A stretch of DNA of 64,000 nt from Polynucleobacter sp. MWH-CaK5 (GCF_018687615.1 NZ_CP061299.1:1287433-1351432); one strand, 5' to 3'; shown: positions 18,001-25,794, numbered from the stretch's first letter. Program-made: numbers and translations. Notes: generated by a model not told the origin, from the sequence alone.

Positions 18001-18138
18001 CGTTGGCTTATTGAGGTCTGGAAAGACATCAACAGATGACTGTTTTAGGGTAAATGCGCCATAAACAACCATTATCAAACCAACTAGTAGAACAATAATT
18101 CTGTTTTTAAGGCTGAAATTTAATAACCAGGTAAACAT
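15016..18138 (-). CDS. Heavy-metal efflux RND pump, CzcA/CusA type
   Basis: This inner-membrane proton-driven transporter of the HME-RND family exports metal cations across both membranes together with its fusion protein and outer-membrane channel. At 1040 residues it has the expected two halves of six membrane helices and two large periplasmic loops each. Visible marks are DVFPDLNKPTVTVMTEAGG after the first helix, and the fourth-helix segment LGGLAIAIGGLVDDAVVDVENII with two acidic residues for proton relay. FNIPLALIGGVVGLWLSG lies in the second half. The CzcI-like protein at the head of the operon suggests Co/Zn/Cd or Ni rather than Cu/Ag, but specificity cannot be fixed from sequence. Confidence 0.92.
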   Translation of the reverse strand: MFTWLLNFSLKNRIIVLLVGLIMVVYGAFTLKQSSVDVFPDLNKPTVTVMTEAGGMASEEVEQLITYPLETVMNGLPGVESVRSVSSAGLSFIYITFDWSTNIYLARQLVGERLGSMESALPTGLVPRMGPISSIMGEIMQIAIPVEEEKISSMQVREYADWVLRPRIMAIPGVAQVIPIGGQVRQFQVQPNTRSMAELGISLGQLENALNGHSSNTSGGFIESNNKEYLIRNLGRTTSLEDLKNLSVAVKNNQSILLRQIADVTFAPAVKRGDAGYKGKPAVILGIQKQPSADTVTLTKNIESALFELKASLPTGMDEPRITFRQATFIESSINTLEVKLIGASFFVAVILYFFLGTFRPVLISLTAIPISILITALVFKYFGLSINTMTLGGLAIAIGGLVDDAVVDVENIIRRLRLNSEKPESERLKLIDVVRLASLEVRTGIIYATGIIILVFIPLFALSGIEGKLFTPLGIAFIVSTLASLIVSVSVTPVMSYYLLPAMKNLGHGDTKVLQWLKTKYEFHLNRFLDAPKKAIKLSLVAVFLSIVGIGLMPTSFLPPFNEGTLLIGMRLNPGASLTESSLIAQQSELLVSQVPEVTYVGRRSGRAELDEHAEGVHVSELDVGIKPSKELTRSMVDIQNDIRSRLVNIPAAIAIGQPISHRIDHMLSGVRSQIAIKIFGDDLDVLRSQANTLRDKIAGVEGLADLEIEKQVLAPQFKVNINYNLASQYGVSTAQLMKSLQSLIEGENISQVVEGNRRFALVMKLPESSRSVDGLAGILIDTPNGKIPLSRVATIEDSDGPNQISRDDGKRRIVISANASGRPLSSVVEDIRSSINDMNLPTGYFVTIGGQFIAQEKASRLIALLSIGSLLMMFVVLFSKYQSTKLSLMIMFNIPLALIGGVVGLWLSGQPLSIAALIGFITLAGVSVRNGILKISHYLNLMRSEGEGFTKEMIVRGSLERLSPVLMTALVTAFALAPLLFEAERPGTEVLHPVAVVIFSGLISSTLLDTFLTPAIFWLYGRSEVDKLKLNLNKGEVY

Positions 18139-18147
18139 GAGCAGCCT

Positions 18148-19182
18148 CTAGCGAATTTGATTAAGTAAGGTGGTTGATTTAGTCACTACTCGATCTTTAT
18201 CCGAAACTCCAGAGATAACAACCAAGTGCTTTCCATCTAAAGGCTCATACAAGACAGGCTTTGGCTCAAATAATTCTGGTGATTTTTTTATCCAAACAAT
18301 ATTTTGATTTGAAGAATTTTTTACCAGAGCAGAAGCAGAAATTTTCCAGCCTTTTACTTGATTTTTTGTATTGACCAATACCCTTAGAGATTGCCCCACT
18401 GGCACCCCTGAAATTTCCTCGCTGCTAACCGAGAACATAATCGGCAATGCTTGCTCACGAAGAGCTTGACCACCACCAAGATATTCAAGTTGAATAGTCT
18501 TGTCATTAACAGTAACTGTTCCACCAGCTATGTCATTAACCAGTCCAGCGTCATAAGCAAGTGCTTCAATTAAAAGTTTCTTTGGATTAACAACTTCAAA
18601 AATTAATTGGCGAGCCTCTACAACTTGACCAGAAACAATACCCATTGTGGAGATTATTCCACTGACTGGGGCTCTTAATTCTTCATTCGCAATAGCAGCT
18701 TCAGCCTCCTCAATCATTTTCTTAGGCACAGTATCAGAAAGCTCACGAAGTCTTTTTAAACGACTCTCCGCTAAAGATCTTGAACCATTTGGTCCTGACT
18801 CTGGCGTTACATATGCAAGAATCTCGCCTTTCTTCACTTTTTGACCTGGTAAAGGAAATCCTTTAGGTCCGGGAGTTACTCGCCCAGCAACTATGGCTTG
18901 AACCTTGCCGCCATAATTGGGATCCATGATCACCTTACCTGCCAAGTCATAAGTTTTAGAAAAGCTTCCTGATTCTATTTGCTCAGTTTCAATAAAAAGC
19001 TGACGCTGGGCCTGTTTTGGCAAAAATACATCACCATTTACTTGCCTCTTAGGACCATCAAAATGCTCAACAGCTGCTGGTGAATCACCATGGTCATGTC
19101 CTGGACCAGCATAGGATGGAAAAGAAATTGAAATAAAAAACGATAAAAATCCGATGCGCGCGACTTGTGCTCCCTTTTTCAT
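18148..19182 (-). CDS. Membrane-fusion (periplasmic adaptor) protein of the metal RND pump
   Basis: This 344-residue protein has a signal peptide (IGFLSFFISISFPSYA) directly followed by a His/Asp-rich metal-binding start AGPGHDHGD. The body has the barrel-sandwich/lipoyl segments (GKVQAIVAGRVTPG, LRAPVSGIISTMG), a short alpha hairpin (SRSLAESRLKRLREL) and beta-barrel domains, as in CzcB/CusB. It bridges the RND pump and the outer-membrane factor. It is 9 bp upstream of the pump gene, and its start overlaps the preceding gene by 4 bp. The same AGPGHDHG motif opens the mature form of that neighbour. Confidence 0.9.
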   Translation of the reverse strand: MKKGAQVARIGFLSFFISISFPSYAGPGHDHGDSPAAVEHFDGPKRQVNGDVFLPKQAQRQLFIETEQIESGSFSKTYDLAGKVIMDPNYGGKVQAIVAGRVTPGPKGFPLPGQKVKKGEILAYVTPESGPNGSRSLAESRLKRLRELSDTVPKKMIEEAEAAIANEELRAPVSGIISTMGIVSGQVVEARQLIFEVVNPKKLLIEALAYDAGLVNDIAGGTVTVNDKTIQLEYLGGGQALREQALPIMFSVSSEEISGVPVGQSLRVLVNTKNQVKGWKISASALVKNSSNQNIVWIKKSPELFEPKPVLYEPLDGKHLVVISGVSDKDRVVTKSTTLLNQIR

Positions 19183-19751
19183 TTCCGCTCCTTAATGAAG
19201 TTAATTAGCTTTTTATAAGCAGTGATCAATCTTTGCTTTTCTCTAAAGCCGATAAAAAGCATTGCGATAAGAGTCATCGAGGATATTAGCCAAAGAGACC
19301 AATACCACCATCTAAAAATCTTTAAACCATCGTGATCTGTCGGGTCATATGTGGTGATCAAAATGTCATCAACATCCTTATCTTTTACAGATAAAGTTAT
19401 AGATAGAGATTTTTTTCCTACCGGACTGGAAAGATTTCCTTGATATGTGTCATTCACAGCTTTAACCAATTTAATGGCTTGATCATCGACGTTAAGTGTT
19501 AATTCGGCTTCTGAAACTTTTCTGTTTGTCAGATAGTCGTCAATAAAAATGACAATATTCTTTCCATCAATGGTGCCGACAACCTCATATAACTCAGATT
19601 CCATATAAAATTTTGGTTTCTTAATGGTTGAGTGAACTGCGGTTTTTTCCTCCCCATGATCATGCCCTGGACCCGCATAAGCTAGTGATCCAACAGTAAA
19701 AAAGAGCAGTGATGAACAGAGTCGTATTAAGTTTTTAGTAATGATATTCAT
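19179..19751 (-). CDS. His-rich membrane-anchored accessory protein of the metal-efflux operon
   Basis: After a signal sequence (LIRLCSSLLFFTVGSLAYA), the mature protein begins AGPGHDHGE, the same possible metal-binding motif as in the fusion protein downstream. A periplasmic beta-rich domain follows (YEVVGTIDGKNIVIFIDDYL), then one membrane helix (YWSLWLISSMTLIAMLFIGF) and a basic cytoplasmic tail. ATG at 19751 is preferred over an upstream in-frame start because it avoids overlap with the preceding gene; it gives about 190 residues. Similar proteins accompany some CzcCBA systems, but I cannot name the family. A role in metal sensing or handover to the adaptor is inference. Confidence 0.75.
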   Translation of the reverse strand: MNIITKNLIRLCSSLLFFTVGSLAYAGPGHDHGEEKTAVHSTIKKPKFYMESELYEVVGTIDGKNIVIFIDDYLTNRKVSEAELTLNVDDQAIKLVKAVNDTYQGNLSSPVGKKSLSITLSVKDKDVDDILITTYDPTDHDGLKIFRWWYWSLWLISSMTLIAMLFIGFREKQRLITAYKKLINFIKERK

Positions 19752-19761
19752 GATCAAGCCT

Positions 19762-21045
19762 TTACTCTGGTAGCAGGCCAAGCGCCTGCCTTAAATTTGA
19801 AACAGAAATGGCGTAATTGATTTTGGCAATCACCGCTTGTTTGTTAGCATCAACAGCTTCTAATTCAATTCTCAATCTAGTTGGCAAATCAGTCTCCCCA
19901 TATCGAAATGATTTATCAAAAAATTGACGTGTTTCATTTGCAAGAGTTGATCTTTTATTGGCCGCATCAAGCTTTATCTGTGCTGATTTAACCAAGGTTA
20001 CGTTTGACTCCACATTACTTAATGCAGACTCCCTTTCGTATGCAAGCTTAATTTCTGAGTCAACCATTTCAGCAGTTGCAGATGCCAATCGATCTGCATT
20101 TACAGCAGAAGATCCAAACGGGATTTTTATTCCGACAGTGATTGATTGTTGATATGGAGAACCATAAACCTCTCGACCTTTTGAGCTCAAAATTTGCAAC
20201 TCAGGAGATGTGCGTGTTTTTGATTGAACCAATTCGACCGCTCTTTTCGCCACATCCAATTGATCAATAAGGGCTATAACAATTGGCAAACTAGCATCTA
20301 AACTGGAAAAGTTTTCCGGAACCTTGGGGAGTGGCTCCGTATTTTTTAAAACAATATCCAATTTAATTTTTTGAAACTTTTCGGTACCAAGTAGTGTTTT
20401 TATCCTTTGTTCAGCATTAATTAAATTAGCCGTTGCTTCCGCTAAATTTAACTCTGCAGTTGCCAATGCCCCATTTGCCTGATGCAAGTCTGCCCTGGCT
20501 AAATCCCCAGCTTTAAATCTTTTTTCCACATCAATTGCTAAAGTTTTTGTGTTTTCAAATCTACTATGAGCCAAATCATTCTCTAATTTGGTTTTTTGAT
20601 AACTCCAATACGCATCTCTTACTTCAGCAGCAACTTTTAATTGACTTAAATAATATTGAGACATCAATTTTTTATATTCAGCGTTTGCCAAATTAACTGA
20701 GCTTGATCTCTCATTCCACAACCAAAGGGGAAACCCTAGGCCAATAACAGTTTCACTCATGCCTAAATTATTATTTGCTTTGTCCGTTTTTTGAGAAAAT
20801 TCAATTGAAGCTGGACTTGCCAAAAAACTACTGGCAACTTTCTGCTTCGCGATTGCTGAATCAATCTTGTATTGAAAAGTTTTGGATTCTGGCTGGCGCT
20901 CCCAGGCAGAATTGTAGAATGCTTTTAGGTCAAAACGATTTAATCCACCCACATCTGCATAAGCAAACGCTGAGATTTGTGAAAAAAATAGACCGGCTAT
21001 TAAATACGCGCAACTTCTAAATACGCTTGAGTACTCTCGCAACAT
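19762..21045 (-). CDS. TolC-family outer-membrane factor of the metal pump (CzcC-like)
   Basis: This is the outer-membrane channel of the tripartite efflux system, 427 residues with signal peptide (YLIAGLFFSQISAFAYA). Two repeated long helical stretches typical of OEP/TolC proteins are visible. One is around residues 125-215, with AEVRDAYWSYQKTKLENDLA and ADLHQANGALATAELNLAEA. The other is around residues 320-425, with TARLRIE-type coil and LRQALGLLPE at the end. It is second in the leftward operon, 69 bp after the CzcI-like gene and 10 bp before the His-rich accessory gene. Confidence 0.9.
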   Translation of the reverse strand: MLREYSSVFRSCAYLIAGLFFSQISAFAYADVGGLNRFDLKAFYNSAWERQPESKTFQYKIDSAIAKQKVASSFLASPASIEFSQKTDKANNNLGMSETVIGLGFPLWLWNERSSSVNLANAEYKKLMSQYYLSQLKVAAEVRDAYWSYQKTKLENDLAHSRFENTKTLAIDVEKRFKAGDLARADLHQANGALATAELNLAEATANLINAEQRIKTLLGTEKFQKIKLDIVLKNTEPLPKVPENFSSLDASLPIVIALIDQLDVAKRAVELVQSKTRTSPELQILSSKGREVYGSPYQQSITVGIKIPFGSSAVNADRLASATAEMVDSEIKLAYERESALSNVESNVTLVKSAQIKLDAANKRSTLANETRQFFDKSFRYGETDLPTRLRIELEAVDANKQAVIAKINYAISVSNLRQALGLLPE

Positions 21046-21114
21046 AAAAACTCCATTTGATTATTCAAAATAGAGTTAGCGAGGCCTTAAAAGATAAGAT
21101 TTACCCTCGCTAAC

Positions 21115-21495
21115 TTAGGCGAGGGTTAACCAATTTGGTTTTTCAGGAGGGTCGAGTGAAATAGCTCTTAAGTAGCTAGAGCGATATTCTGGATAGATAA
21201 ACTCAGGCACATTAATTACATAATCAGCTGTGTGCGATATTAAAAATGAATGCGCAAGATGGCAAACATTGCAGTCTGAGTCAGTTGATTTACTTAAGTT
21301 TGAAGCTTCCTTACTCTTGCTGTCATGATCATAGTGCGCAAGTTGAGTGCCAGTCACTGGTTCTTGATGACAGTAACTGGTAATTGCTGCAAACGATGTC
21401 TGAATTGACAACGCTAGCACGACTAGCGATATCGCAATGTTTCCCATAATGTAATTACAACACATTTCTAGTTTTTTTGTTCGAAGCATTCCCAC
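21115..21495 (-). CDS. CzcI-like cobalt-zinc-cadmium resistance periplasmic protein
   Basis: This small exported protein resembles CzcI, the first product of czcICBA in Cupriavidus. After a hydrophobic leader (NIAISLVVLALSIQTSFAA) it has YCHQEP, an HYDHDSKSK stretch, the cysteine pair DCNVCHLAHSF, and near the C-terminus PPEKPNWL, which corresponds to the PERPNW-like end of CzcI proteins. The first gene of the operon and the order I-C-x-B-A agree with this. The start is uncertain: GTG at 21495, or ATG codons 6, 30 or 48 bp further in. CzcI modulates metal induction in known systems; here that is inference. Confidence 0.7.
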   Translation of the reverse strand: MGMLRTKKLEMCCNYIMGNIAISLVVLALSIQTSFAAITSYCHQEPVTGTQLAHYDHDSKSKEASNLSKSTDSDCNVCHLAHSFLISHTADYVINVPEFIYPEYRSSYLRAISLDPPEKPNWLTLA

Positions 21496-21647
21496 ATATC
21501 TAAAATGGCTTTAATTTCAGAAATCTTCACCTTTAAAGGCTCGGGTCTAAAAGCCTTATTAATCTCTGTTAAGAAATGTGTAACAGATTAGCACTTCTTT
21601 AAAGAGTTCAAATCTTTAAAAATCGGCTGAAAGTGGTTTTGATATTT

Positions 21648-21693
21648 TGATGGCCTGGGGCGGCATCGAACCACCGACACAAGGATTTTCAAA
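21648..21693 (-). pseudogene. 3' fragment of a tRNA-Phe gene
   Basis: On the minus strand the sequence reads TTGAAAATCCTTGTGTCGG, then GGTTCGAT, then CCGCCCC-GGCCA. This is the anticodon 3' half, variable region, T-arm and acceptor 3' strand of a betaproteobacterial tRNA-Phe (GAA). The 5' half is absent and the end is TCA instead of CCA, so it is not functional. Such a fragment inside an island usually marks an attachment site of an element that uses tRNA-Phe. Confidence 0.6.
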
Positions 21694-21745
21694 CCTGGCA
21701 GCTTTTTTGTCGCGCCAGGAGTCCAAAAGCCATTCGCCCAGAAGT

Positions 21746-21766
21746 TTTGGTAACGATTTTGGTAAA
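21746..21766 (+). repeat. Paired TTTGGTAAC direct repeats, possible integrase arm sites (right)
   Basis: TTTGGTAAC (21746-21754) and TTTGGTAAA (21758-21766) repeat with 12-bp period, 44 bp from the tRNA-Ser 3' end. They match the pairs at 9018 and 14475 in sequence and orientation. Confidence 0.5.
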
Positions 21767-21795
21767 AAGGGCTAGAGATCACCTCTAGCCCTTTT
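21764..21795 (-). terminator. Terminator of tRNA-Ser
   Basis: Thirteen-base arms AAAAGGGCTAGAG and CTCTAGCCCTTTT enclose a 5-nt loop, giving a stem ending in a T run on the minus strand, directly downstream of tRNA-Ser. It lies on the island side of the attachment core, so it was brought in by the island. Confidence 0.8.
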
Positions 21796-21809
21796 AATAC
21801 CTATTGACT

Positions 21810-21824
21810 TGGCGGAAGCTGTGA
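21810..21824. repeat. Right attachment-site repeat (tRNA-Ser 3' end)
   Basis: Identical to 8828-8842 over 15 bases. It comprises the encoded CCA, the discriminator base and the 3' strand of the acceptor stem of the intact tRNA-Ser gene, the common target of P4-type integrases. Confidence 0.75.
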
Positions 21825-21899
21825 GATTCGAACTCACGGAGGACTCGCATCCTCGGCAGTTTTCAAGACTGCTGCATTCAACCACTCTGCCAAGCTTCC
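21810..21899 (-). tRNA. tRNA-Ser (anticodon UGA)
   Basis: The 90-nt minus-strand cloverleaf has acceptor GGAAGCT with AGCTTCC, anticodon arm GCAGT-CTTGAAA-ACTGC with anticodon TGA, the long variable arm (CGAGGATGCGAGTCCTC) expected of class II tRNAs, T-arm GTTCGAATC and an encoded CCA. It is intact and serves as the integration site of the 13-kb island to its left. Confidence 0.96.
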
Positions 21900-21983
21900 A
21901 AAACAGCGGTGATTATAAGGTATCTGAAACCAAGCGCCATTTTTTTTCATTTTACGGGTTCCAAAACTTGTTAAAATTCATAA

Positions 21984-23441
21984 ATGTCTAAATTAATTAG
22001 TGCTGTAGACCTTGCTCTGGATACCGCCTACCAACAAATCACTGATGCCGAATGGCAGCAATTGTTTGAGTTGGCAGCCAGCCGTGGTGTTTTTGAAAAA
22101 CGCGATGCGATCTTCTCAGGTTCTGCAGTTAATCAATCAGAGGGCCGTTCTGCCCTTCATCCAGCCCTTAGAAATCTATCTGACCAGCCAATGATGGTGG
22201 ATGGCGAAGATGTCATGCCCCAAGTCAAAGCAGTATGGCAAAGGATGGAAGGGTTTTGTAATCAGTTGATCGGCATCACCGATGTGATTTGCATCGGTAT
22301 TGGCGGCTCAGATTGGGGTCCACGCTTGGTGTGCGACGCCCTGTATCAAGTCAATCCAAATATGGGTAAAGCGATTCGTTTGCATTTTGTGGCAAACGTC
22401 GACAGCGCTGAATTGGCCACCACCCTGGCAAAAGCTCAGCCACGGAGCACCAGAGTTCTGATCACATCCAAAACTTTCACCACCCTTGAGACCATGAGAA
22501 ATGCTCAAACGGTCATCAATTGGTTGAAGCTGCATCAAGTCACCCCGTCACAACTCAAAAAGTGCTTGATTGGTATTACTGCTAATCCAGAAGCTGCTGA
22601 AGCTTTCGGCATTGCTCCAGAGAATATTTATCCATTTTGGGATTGGGTCGGTGGTCGCTTTTCAGTATGGTCAGCCGTTGGCTTTCCGATTGCCATCAAG
22701 TTTGGCTTTGCCACCTACAAACAATTTTTAGCTGGTGCTTTTGCAATGGACCAGCATTTTGTGAATGCTCCTGCAAAAGAAAACATGCCTCTGACTTTGG
22801 CATTGACTTTGATTCACAATCAACGCAAACATGGCATCACCGCTAAAGCGATTGTGCCGTACGCACACGCGCTTAGATTTTTACCCGAGTGGCTACAGCA
22901 ATTAGAAATGGAAAGTCATGGCAAGAGCGTGACTGTCGATGGCAAATCATGTGACCCAACATCACCGGTGGTGTTCGGCAGTGCTGGCAGCAACTCTCAG
23001 CACAGCTATTTCCAGATGCTTCACCAAGGAACACAAATCATTCCAGTGGACTTCATCGCAATCAAACAAGCAATGAGCGATTTACCTGAAGCCAAAGAAC
23101 ATCATCAGTCTTTGATTGCCAATTGCTTGGCTCAAGCTCAAGCTTTGGCCAATGGGTCTGAAGAAGAGTTTGCTTATGACTCTTGCCCTGGTGGTCGCCC
23201 AAGCAACTTGATTTGGCTACCAAAACTCGATGCTTATTACTTAGGTGCTTTGTTAGCGCTCTATGAACATCGTGCACTTTGCTTAGGTGCCATTTGGGGT
23301 CTCAATAGCTTTGATCAACCAGGGGTTGAACTAGGTAAAAAATTAGCCAAACCGATTCAAGCTGCACTCAAAGGTGAAAATCCATCATTGGATGGTATTG
23401 ATGAAATCACGGCTGCGCGCATCAAGTGGCTCAACTCTTAA
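21984..23441 (+). CDS. pgi: Glucose-6-phosphate isomerase
   Basis: It interconverts glucose-6-phosphate and fructose-6-phosphate in glycolysis/gluconeogenesis. The 485 residues contain GIGGSDWGPRLV, the sugar-phosphate motif TSKTFTTLETMRNA, the active-site DWVGGRFSVWSAVG and the base/lysine region LGKKLAKPI near the C-terminus. It is shorter than the 549-residue E. coli enzyme, mostly at the N-terminus and in loops, while the motifs are complete. The ATG matches the start of the conserved region. It is followed after 29 bp by a phosphohexomutase gene, giving a small sugar-phosphate unit. Confidence 0.95.
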   Translation: MSKLISAVDLALDTAYQQITDAEWQQLFELAASRGVFEKRDAIFSGSAVNQSEGRSALHPALRNLSDQPMMVDGEDVMPQVKAVWQRMEGFCNQLIGITDVICIGIGGSDWGPRLVCDALYQVNPNMGKAIRLHFVANVDSAELATTLAKAQPRSTRVLITSKTFTTLETMRNAQTVINWLKLHQVTPSQLKKCLIGITANPEAAEAFGIAPENIYPFWDWVGGRFSVWSAVGFPIAIKFGFATYKQFLAGAFAMDQHFVNAPAKENMPLTLALTLIHNQRKHGITAKAIVPYAHALRFLPEWLQQLEMESHGKSVTVDGKSCDPTSPVVFGSAGSNSQHSYFQMLHQGTQIIPVDFIAIKQAMSDLPEAKEHHQSLIANCLAQAQALANGSEEEFAYDSCPGGRPSNLIWLPKLDAYYLGALLALYEHRALCLGAIWGLNSFDQPGVELGKKLAKPIQAALKGENPSLDGIDEITAARIKWLNS

Positions 23442-23470
23442 CACCCAACTCCTAACTCAGTAGAGAGCTC

Positions 23471-24886
23471 ATGGAACTATCTCCTTCAATTTTTAAAGCC
23501 TATGACATTCGTGGTGTCATTGATAAAACTTTAGATCCAAGCGTTGCCAAACTAATTGGTCAATCGTTTGGTAGTGCCATGCGCGAGATTGGTGAAACAG
23601 TTTGCGTGGTGGGTCGTGATGGTCGCTTGTCTGGCCCAGCATTGATGGCAGGCCTCACAGAAGGTCTTTTATCTGTTGGTGTGGATGTGATTGATTTAGG
23701 TGTTGTGGCAACACCCATGGTTTACTTTGGCACCAACATCAAGATCAATGGTCAGCAAGCCAAGTCTGGAATCATGATCACAGGTAGTCACAATCCACCG
23801 GACTACAACGGCTTCAAAATGGTTTTAGGTAGTTCTGCCATTTATGGTGAACAAATACAGGCCTTGCGTGAGCGCATCATTGCCAAGCAGTTTGCAACCG
23901 GCTTGGGCAAGCGTTCTGAATACGATATCTTTCCTGAGTACTTAGCGCGCATTGTTGGCGATGTGAAACTCAAGAGAAAAATCAAGATTGCAGTTGATTG
24001 CGGCAATGGTGTTGGCGGCGCATTCGCTGGAAAACTATTCAGAGCGCTTGGTTGTGAGGTTGAAGAACTGTTTTGCGAAGTTGATGGCACTTTCCCAAAT
24101 CATCACCCTGATCCAGCCCATTTGGAAAACCTACAAGATTTGATTAAAAATCTGAAAAACACCGATAACGAAATTGGTCTTGCCTTTGATGGTGATGCTG
24201 ATCGTTTAGGGGTTGTGACAAAAAGTGGTGAAGTAATCTTCCCGGATCGTCAGATGATGTTATTTGCCAAAGATGTTCTTGGTCGCAATCCTGGCGCACA
24301 AATTATTTACGACGTGAAATGCACGCGCAACCTAGCCACTTACATCAAGCAAGCTGGTGGTGAACCATTGATGTGGAAAACAGGTCATTCACTCGTTAAA
24401 GCAAAACTAAAAGAAACGGGTGCGCCTCTTGCAGGTGAAATGAGTGGTCACATTTTCTTCAAAGACCGCTGGTATGGCTTTGATGATGGCCTTTACACAG
24501 GCGCTCGTCTTCTAGAGATTCTGAGTGGCGAAAAGGATCTCAATGCCACCTTAGAGGGACTGCCTAATGCGATCTGTACACCTGAGCTGCAAATGCCTTG
24601 CGCTGAAGGTGAGCCATTTGTCTTGCTCGATAAGATCAAGGAAAAAGTGGCTGAAGGCAAATCTATGGCCACCAACACATTGTTCCCAAGCTCTGAATCC
24701 ATCAACACCATTGATGGCGTGAGAGTTGAATACGCAGATGGCTTTGGTTTGGCTCGTCCATCCAATACCACCCCGATCGTGGTGATGCGTTTTGAAGCGG
24801 ATAGTCAGGTAGCCATTGAAAGAATCCAAGCGGAGTTCAAGCAAGTGTTCTTGGGCATCAAGTCAGATGTAAAGATGCCTTTTTAA
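23471..24886 (+). CDS. Phosphomannomutase/phosphoglucomutase (AlgC-like)
   Basis: This alpha-D-phosphohexomutase shifts phosphate between C6 and C1 of glucose or mannose for nucleotide-sugar and envelope polysaccharide synthesis. The 471 residues include the four family signatures: the start IFKAYDIRGV, the phosphoserine loop GIMITGSHNPPDYNGFK, the magnesium site FDGDADRLG, and the sugar-binding GEMSGHIFF. The phosphate-binding loop lies in GLARPSNTTPIVVMRFE. It is of the dual-specificity AlgC/ManB type by these motifs. It lies downstream of pgi and is followed by a strong terminator. Confidence 0.93.
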   Translation: MELSPSIFKAYDIRGVIDKTLDPSVAKLIGQSFGSAMREIGETVCVVGRDGRLSGPALMAGLTEGLLSVGVDVIDLGVVATPMVYFGTNIKINGQQAKSGIMITGSHNPPDYNGFKMVLGSSAIYGEQIQALRERIIAKQFATGLGKRSEYDIFPEYLARIVGDVKLKRKIKIAVDCGNGVGGAFAGKLFRALGCEVEELFCEVDGTFPNHHPDPAHLENLQDLIKNLKNTDNEIGLAFDGDADRLGVVTKSGEVIFPDRQMMLFAKDVLGRNPGAQIIYDVKCTRNLATYIKQAGGEPLMWKTGHSLVKAKLKETGAPLAGEMSGHIFFKDRWYGFDDGLYTGARLLEILSGEKDLNATLEGLPNAICTPELQMPCAEGEPFVLLDKIKEKVAEGKSMATNTLFPSSESINTIDGVRVEYADGFGLARPSNTTPIVVMRFEADSQVAIERIQAEFKQVFLGIKSDVKMPF

Positions 24887-24911
24887 ACAGCTTTCACGGT
24901 TTCAATAAGTC

Positions 24912-24937
24912 AAAAGGCAGCCTCGGCTGCCTTTTTT
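24912..24937 (+). terminator. Terminator between the phosphohexomutase and panD
   Basis: AAAAGGCAGCC (24912-24922) pairs with GGCTGCCTTTT (24925-24935), two-base loop, followed by further T residues. The flanking A and T runs let it serve both convergent genes. Confidence 0.88.
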
Positions 24938-24967
24938 ATTACCAAACTACTTCTATCACCCCAATTA

Positions 24968-25336
24968 TTAAATGGTGATCTTCTTAATTTCTTTGATTTT
25001 GTTCTTGTCATCAACCAAGATAACTTTCGGGATAAATGTTTTGGCATCTGCCTCAGACATTGGGCCATAAGTACAAATGATCAATAAATCACCCACATGA
25101 GCCTTGCGCGCGGCAGCGCCATTCAAAGAGATCGCACCAGAGCCACGAGCTGCTTTAATGATGTAAGTGGAGAAGCGCTCGCCATTATTGATGTTATAGA
25201 GCTCAATGCGCTCGAATTCACGCATATCAGACGCGTCCAATAGATCTTCATCGATACCGCATGAACCTTCGTACTCTAAATCGGCCTCAGTCACCGTTAC
25301 ACGGTGTAATTTGGCTCGCAACATCACTCTTTGCAT
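24968..25336 (-). CDS. panD: Aspartate 1-decarboxylase
   Basis: It makes beta-alanine for pantothenate and coenzyme A. The 122-residue proenzyme self-cleaves between Gly24 and Ser25 within EGSCGID to create the pyruvoyl cofactor. Other family segments are MLRAKLHRVTVTEADL, NNGERFSTYII and NGAAARKAHVGDLLIICTYG. Start, length and ribosome site (AGGAAAA) agree with the family. It is a single-gene unit convergent with the mutase gene. Confidence 0.95.
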   Translation of the reverse strand: MQRVMLRAKLHRVTVTEADLEYEGSCGIDEDLLDASDMREFERIELYNINNGERFSTYIIKAARGSGAISLNGAAARKAHVGDLLIICTYGPMSEADAKTFIPKVILVDDKNKIKEIKKITI

Positions 25337-25432
25337 AATTTTTCCTCCGGGTGCGGATTCTACCTTGTGGAATGGCTATTCGCTGTAAAATTTAGCAGGT
25401 ATGATGATTAAATCAAATTTTTAGGGGTTTTT

Positions 25433-25780
25433 ATGGCTGATAACAATCAAAACGGCTGCTTAACTGTTGGCGAAGGCGTTAAATTAACTGGCAATTTTGT
25501 AGTTCCTGATATTGCTTCTATTTCAGGAACCATCGAAGGCGAACTCACTGCTCGCGAAATTTTGGTTGGCAGCACGGGTGTTATCAAGGGCAAAGTAACG
25601 GCTGAAGTGGTGGATGTTCGTGGTGAAATCCACGACAACCTTACAGCCAATAAGTCATTATTCATTCGCTCAACTGGCAAGGTGATTGGCACGGTTCAAT
25701 ACACTGAAATTGAGATTGAAAAAGGTGGTGATTTACAAGGTAACCTTTTGAAATCCTCTAACGGCTATAGCGCTTCTTAA
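25433..25780 (+). CDS. Bactofilin (first of three)
   Basis: Bactofilins are cytoskeletal proteins that polymerise without nucleotide through a right-handed beta-helix. This 115-residue protein is essentially the bare helix core: repeated short strands with Gly turns such as ISGTIEGELTAREILVGSTGVIKGKVTAEVVDVRGEI (cited in parts), flanked by short tails. No membrane-targeting or peptidase partner is seen beside it. It is in tandem with a second bactofilin 14 bp downstream, with which it is likely co-expressed. The exact role (shape, polarity, envelope) is not known. Confidence 0.88.
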   Translation: MADNNQNGCLTVGEGVKLTGNFVVPDIASISGTIEGELTAREILVGSTGVIKGKVTAEVVDVRGEIHDNLTANKSLFIRSTGKVIGTVQYTEIEIEKGGDLQGNLLKSSNGYSAS

Positions 25781-25794
25781 GCATTTTCAAGGAT

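Noticed and set aside
21588..21782. 64-codon minus-strand frame at the right end of the island
   Set aside because: It covers the tRNA-Phe fragment and terminator; explained by those elements.
22308..22538. Antisense frames inside pgi, spoT, ftsK and other core genes
   Set aside because: They are mirror readings of strongly conserved genes, without own ribosome sites or known protein patterns.
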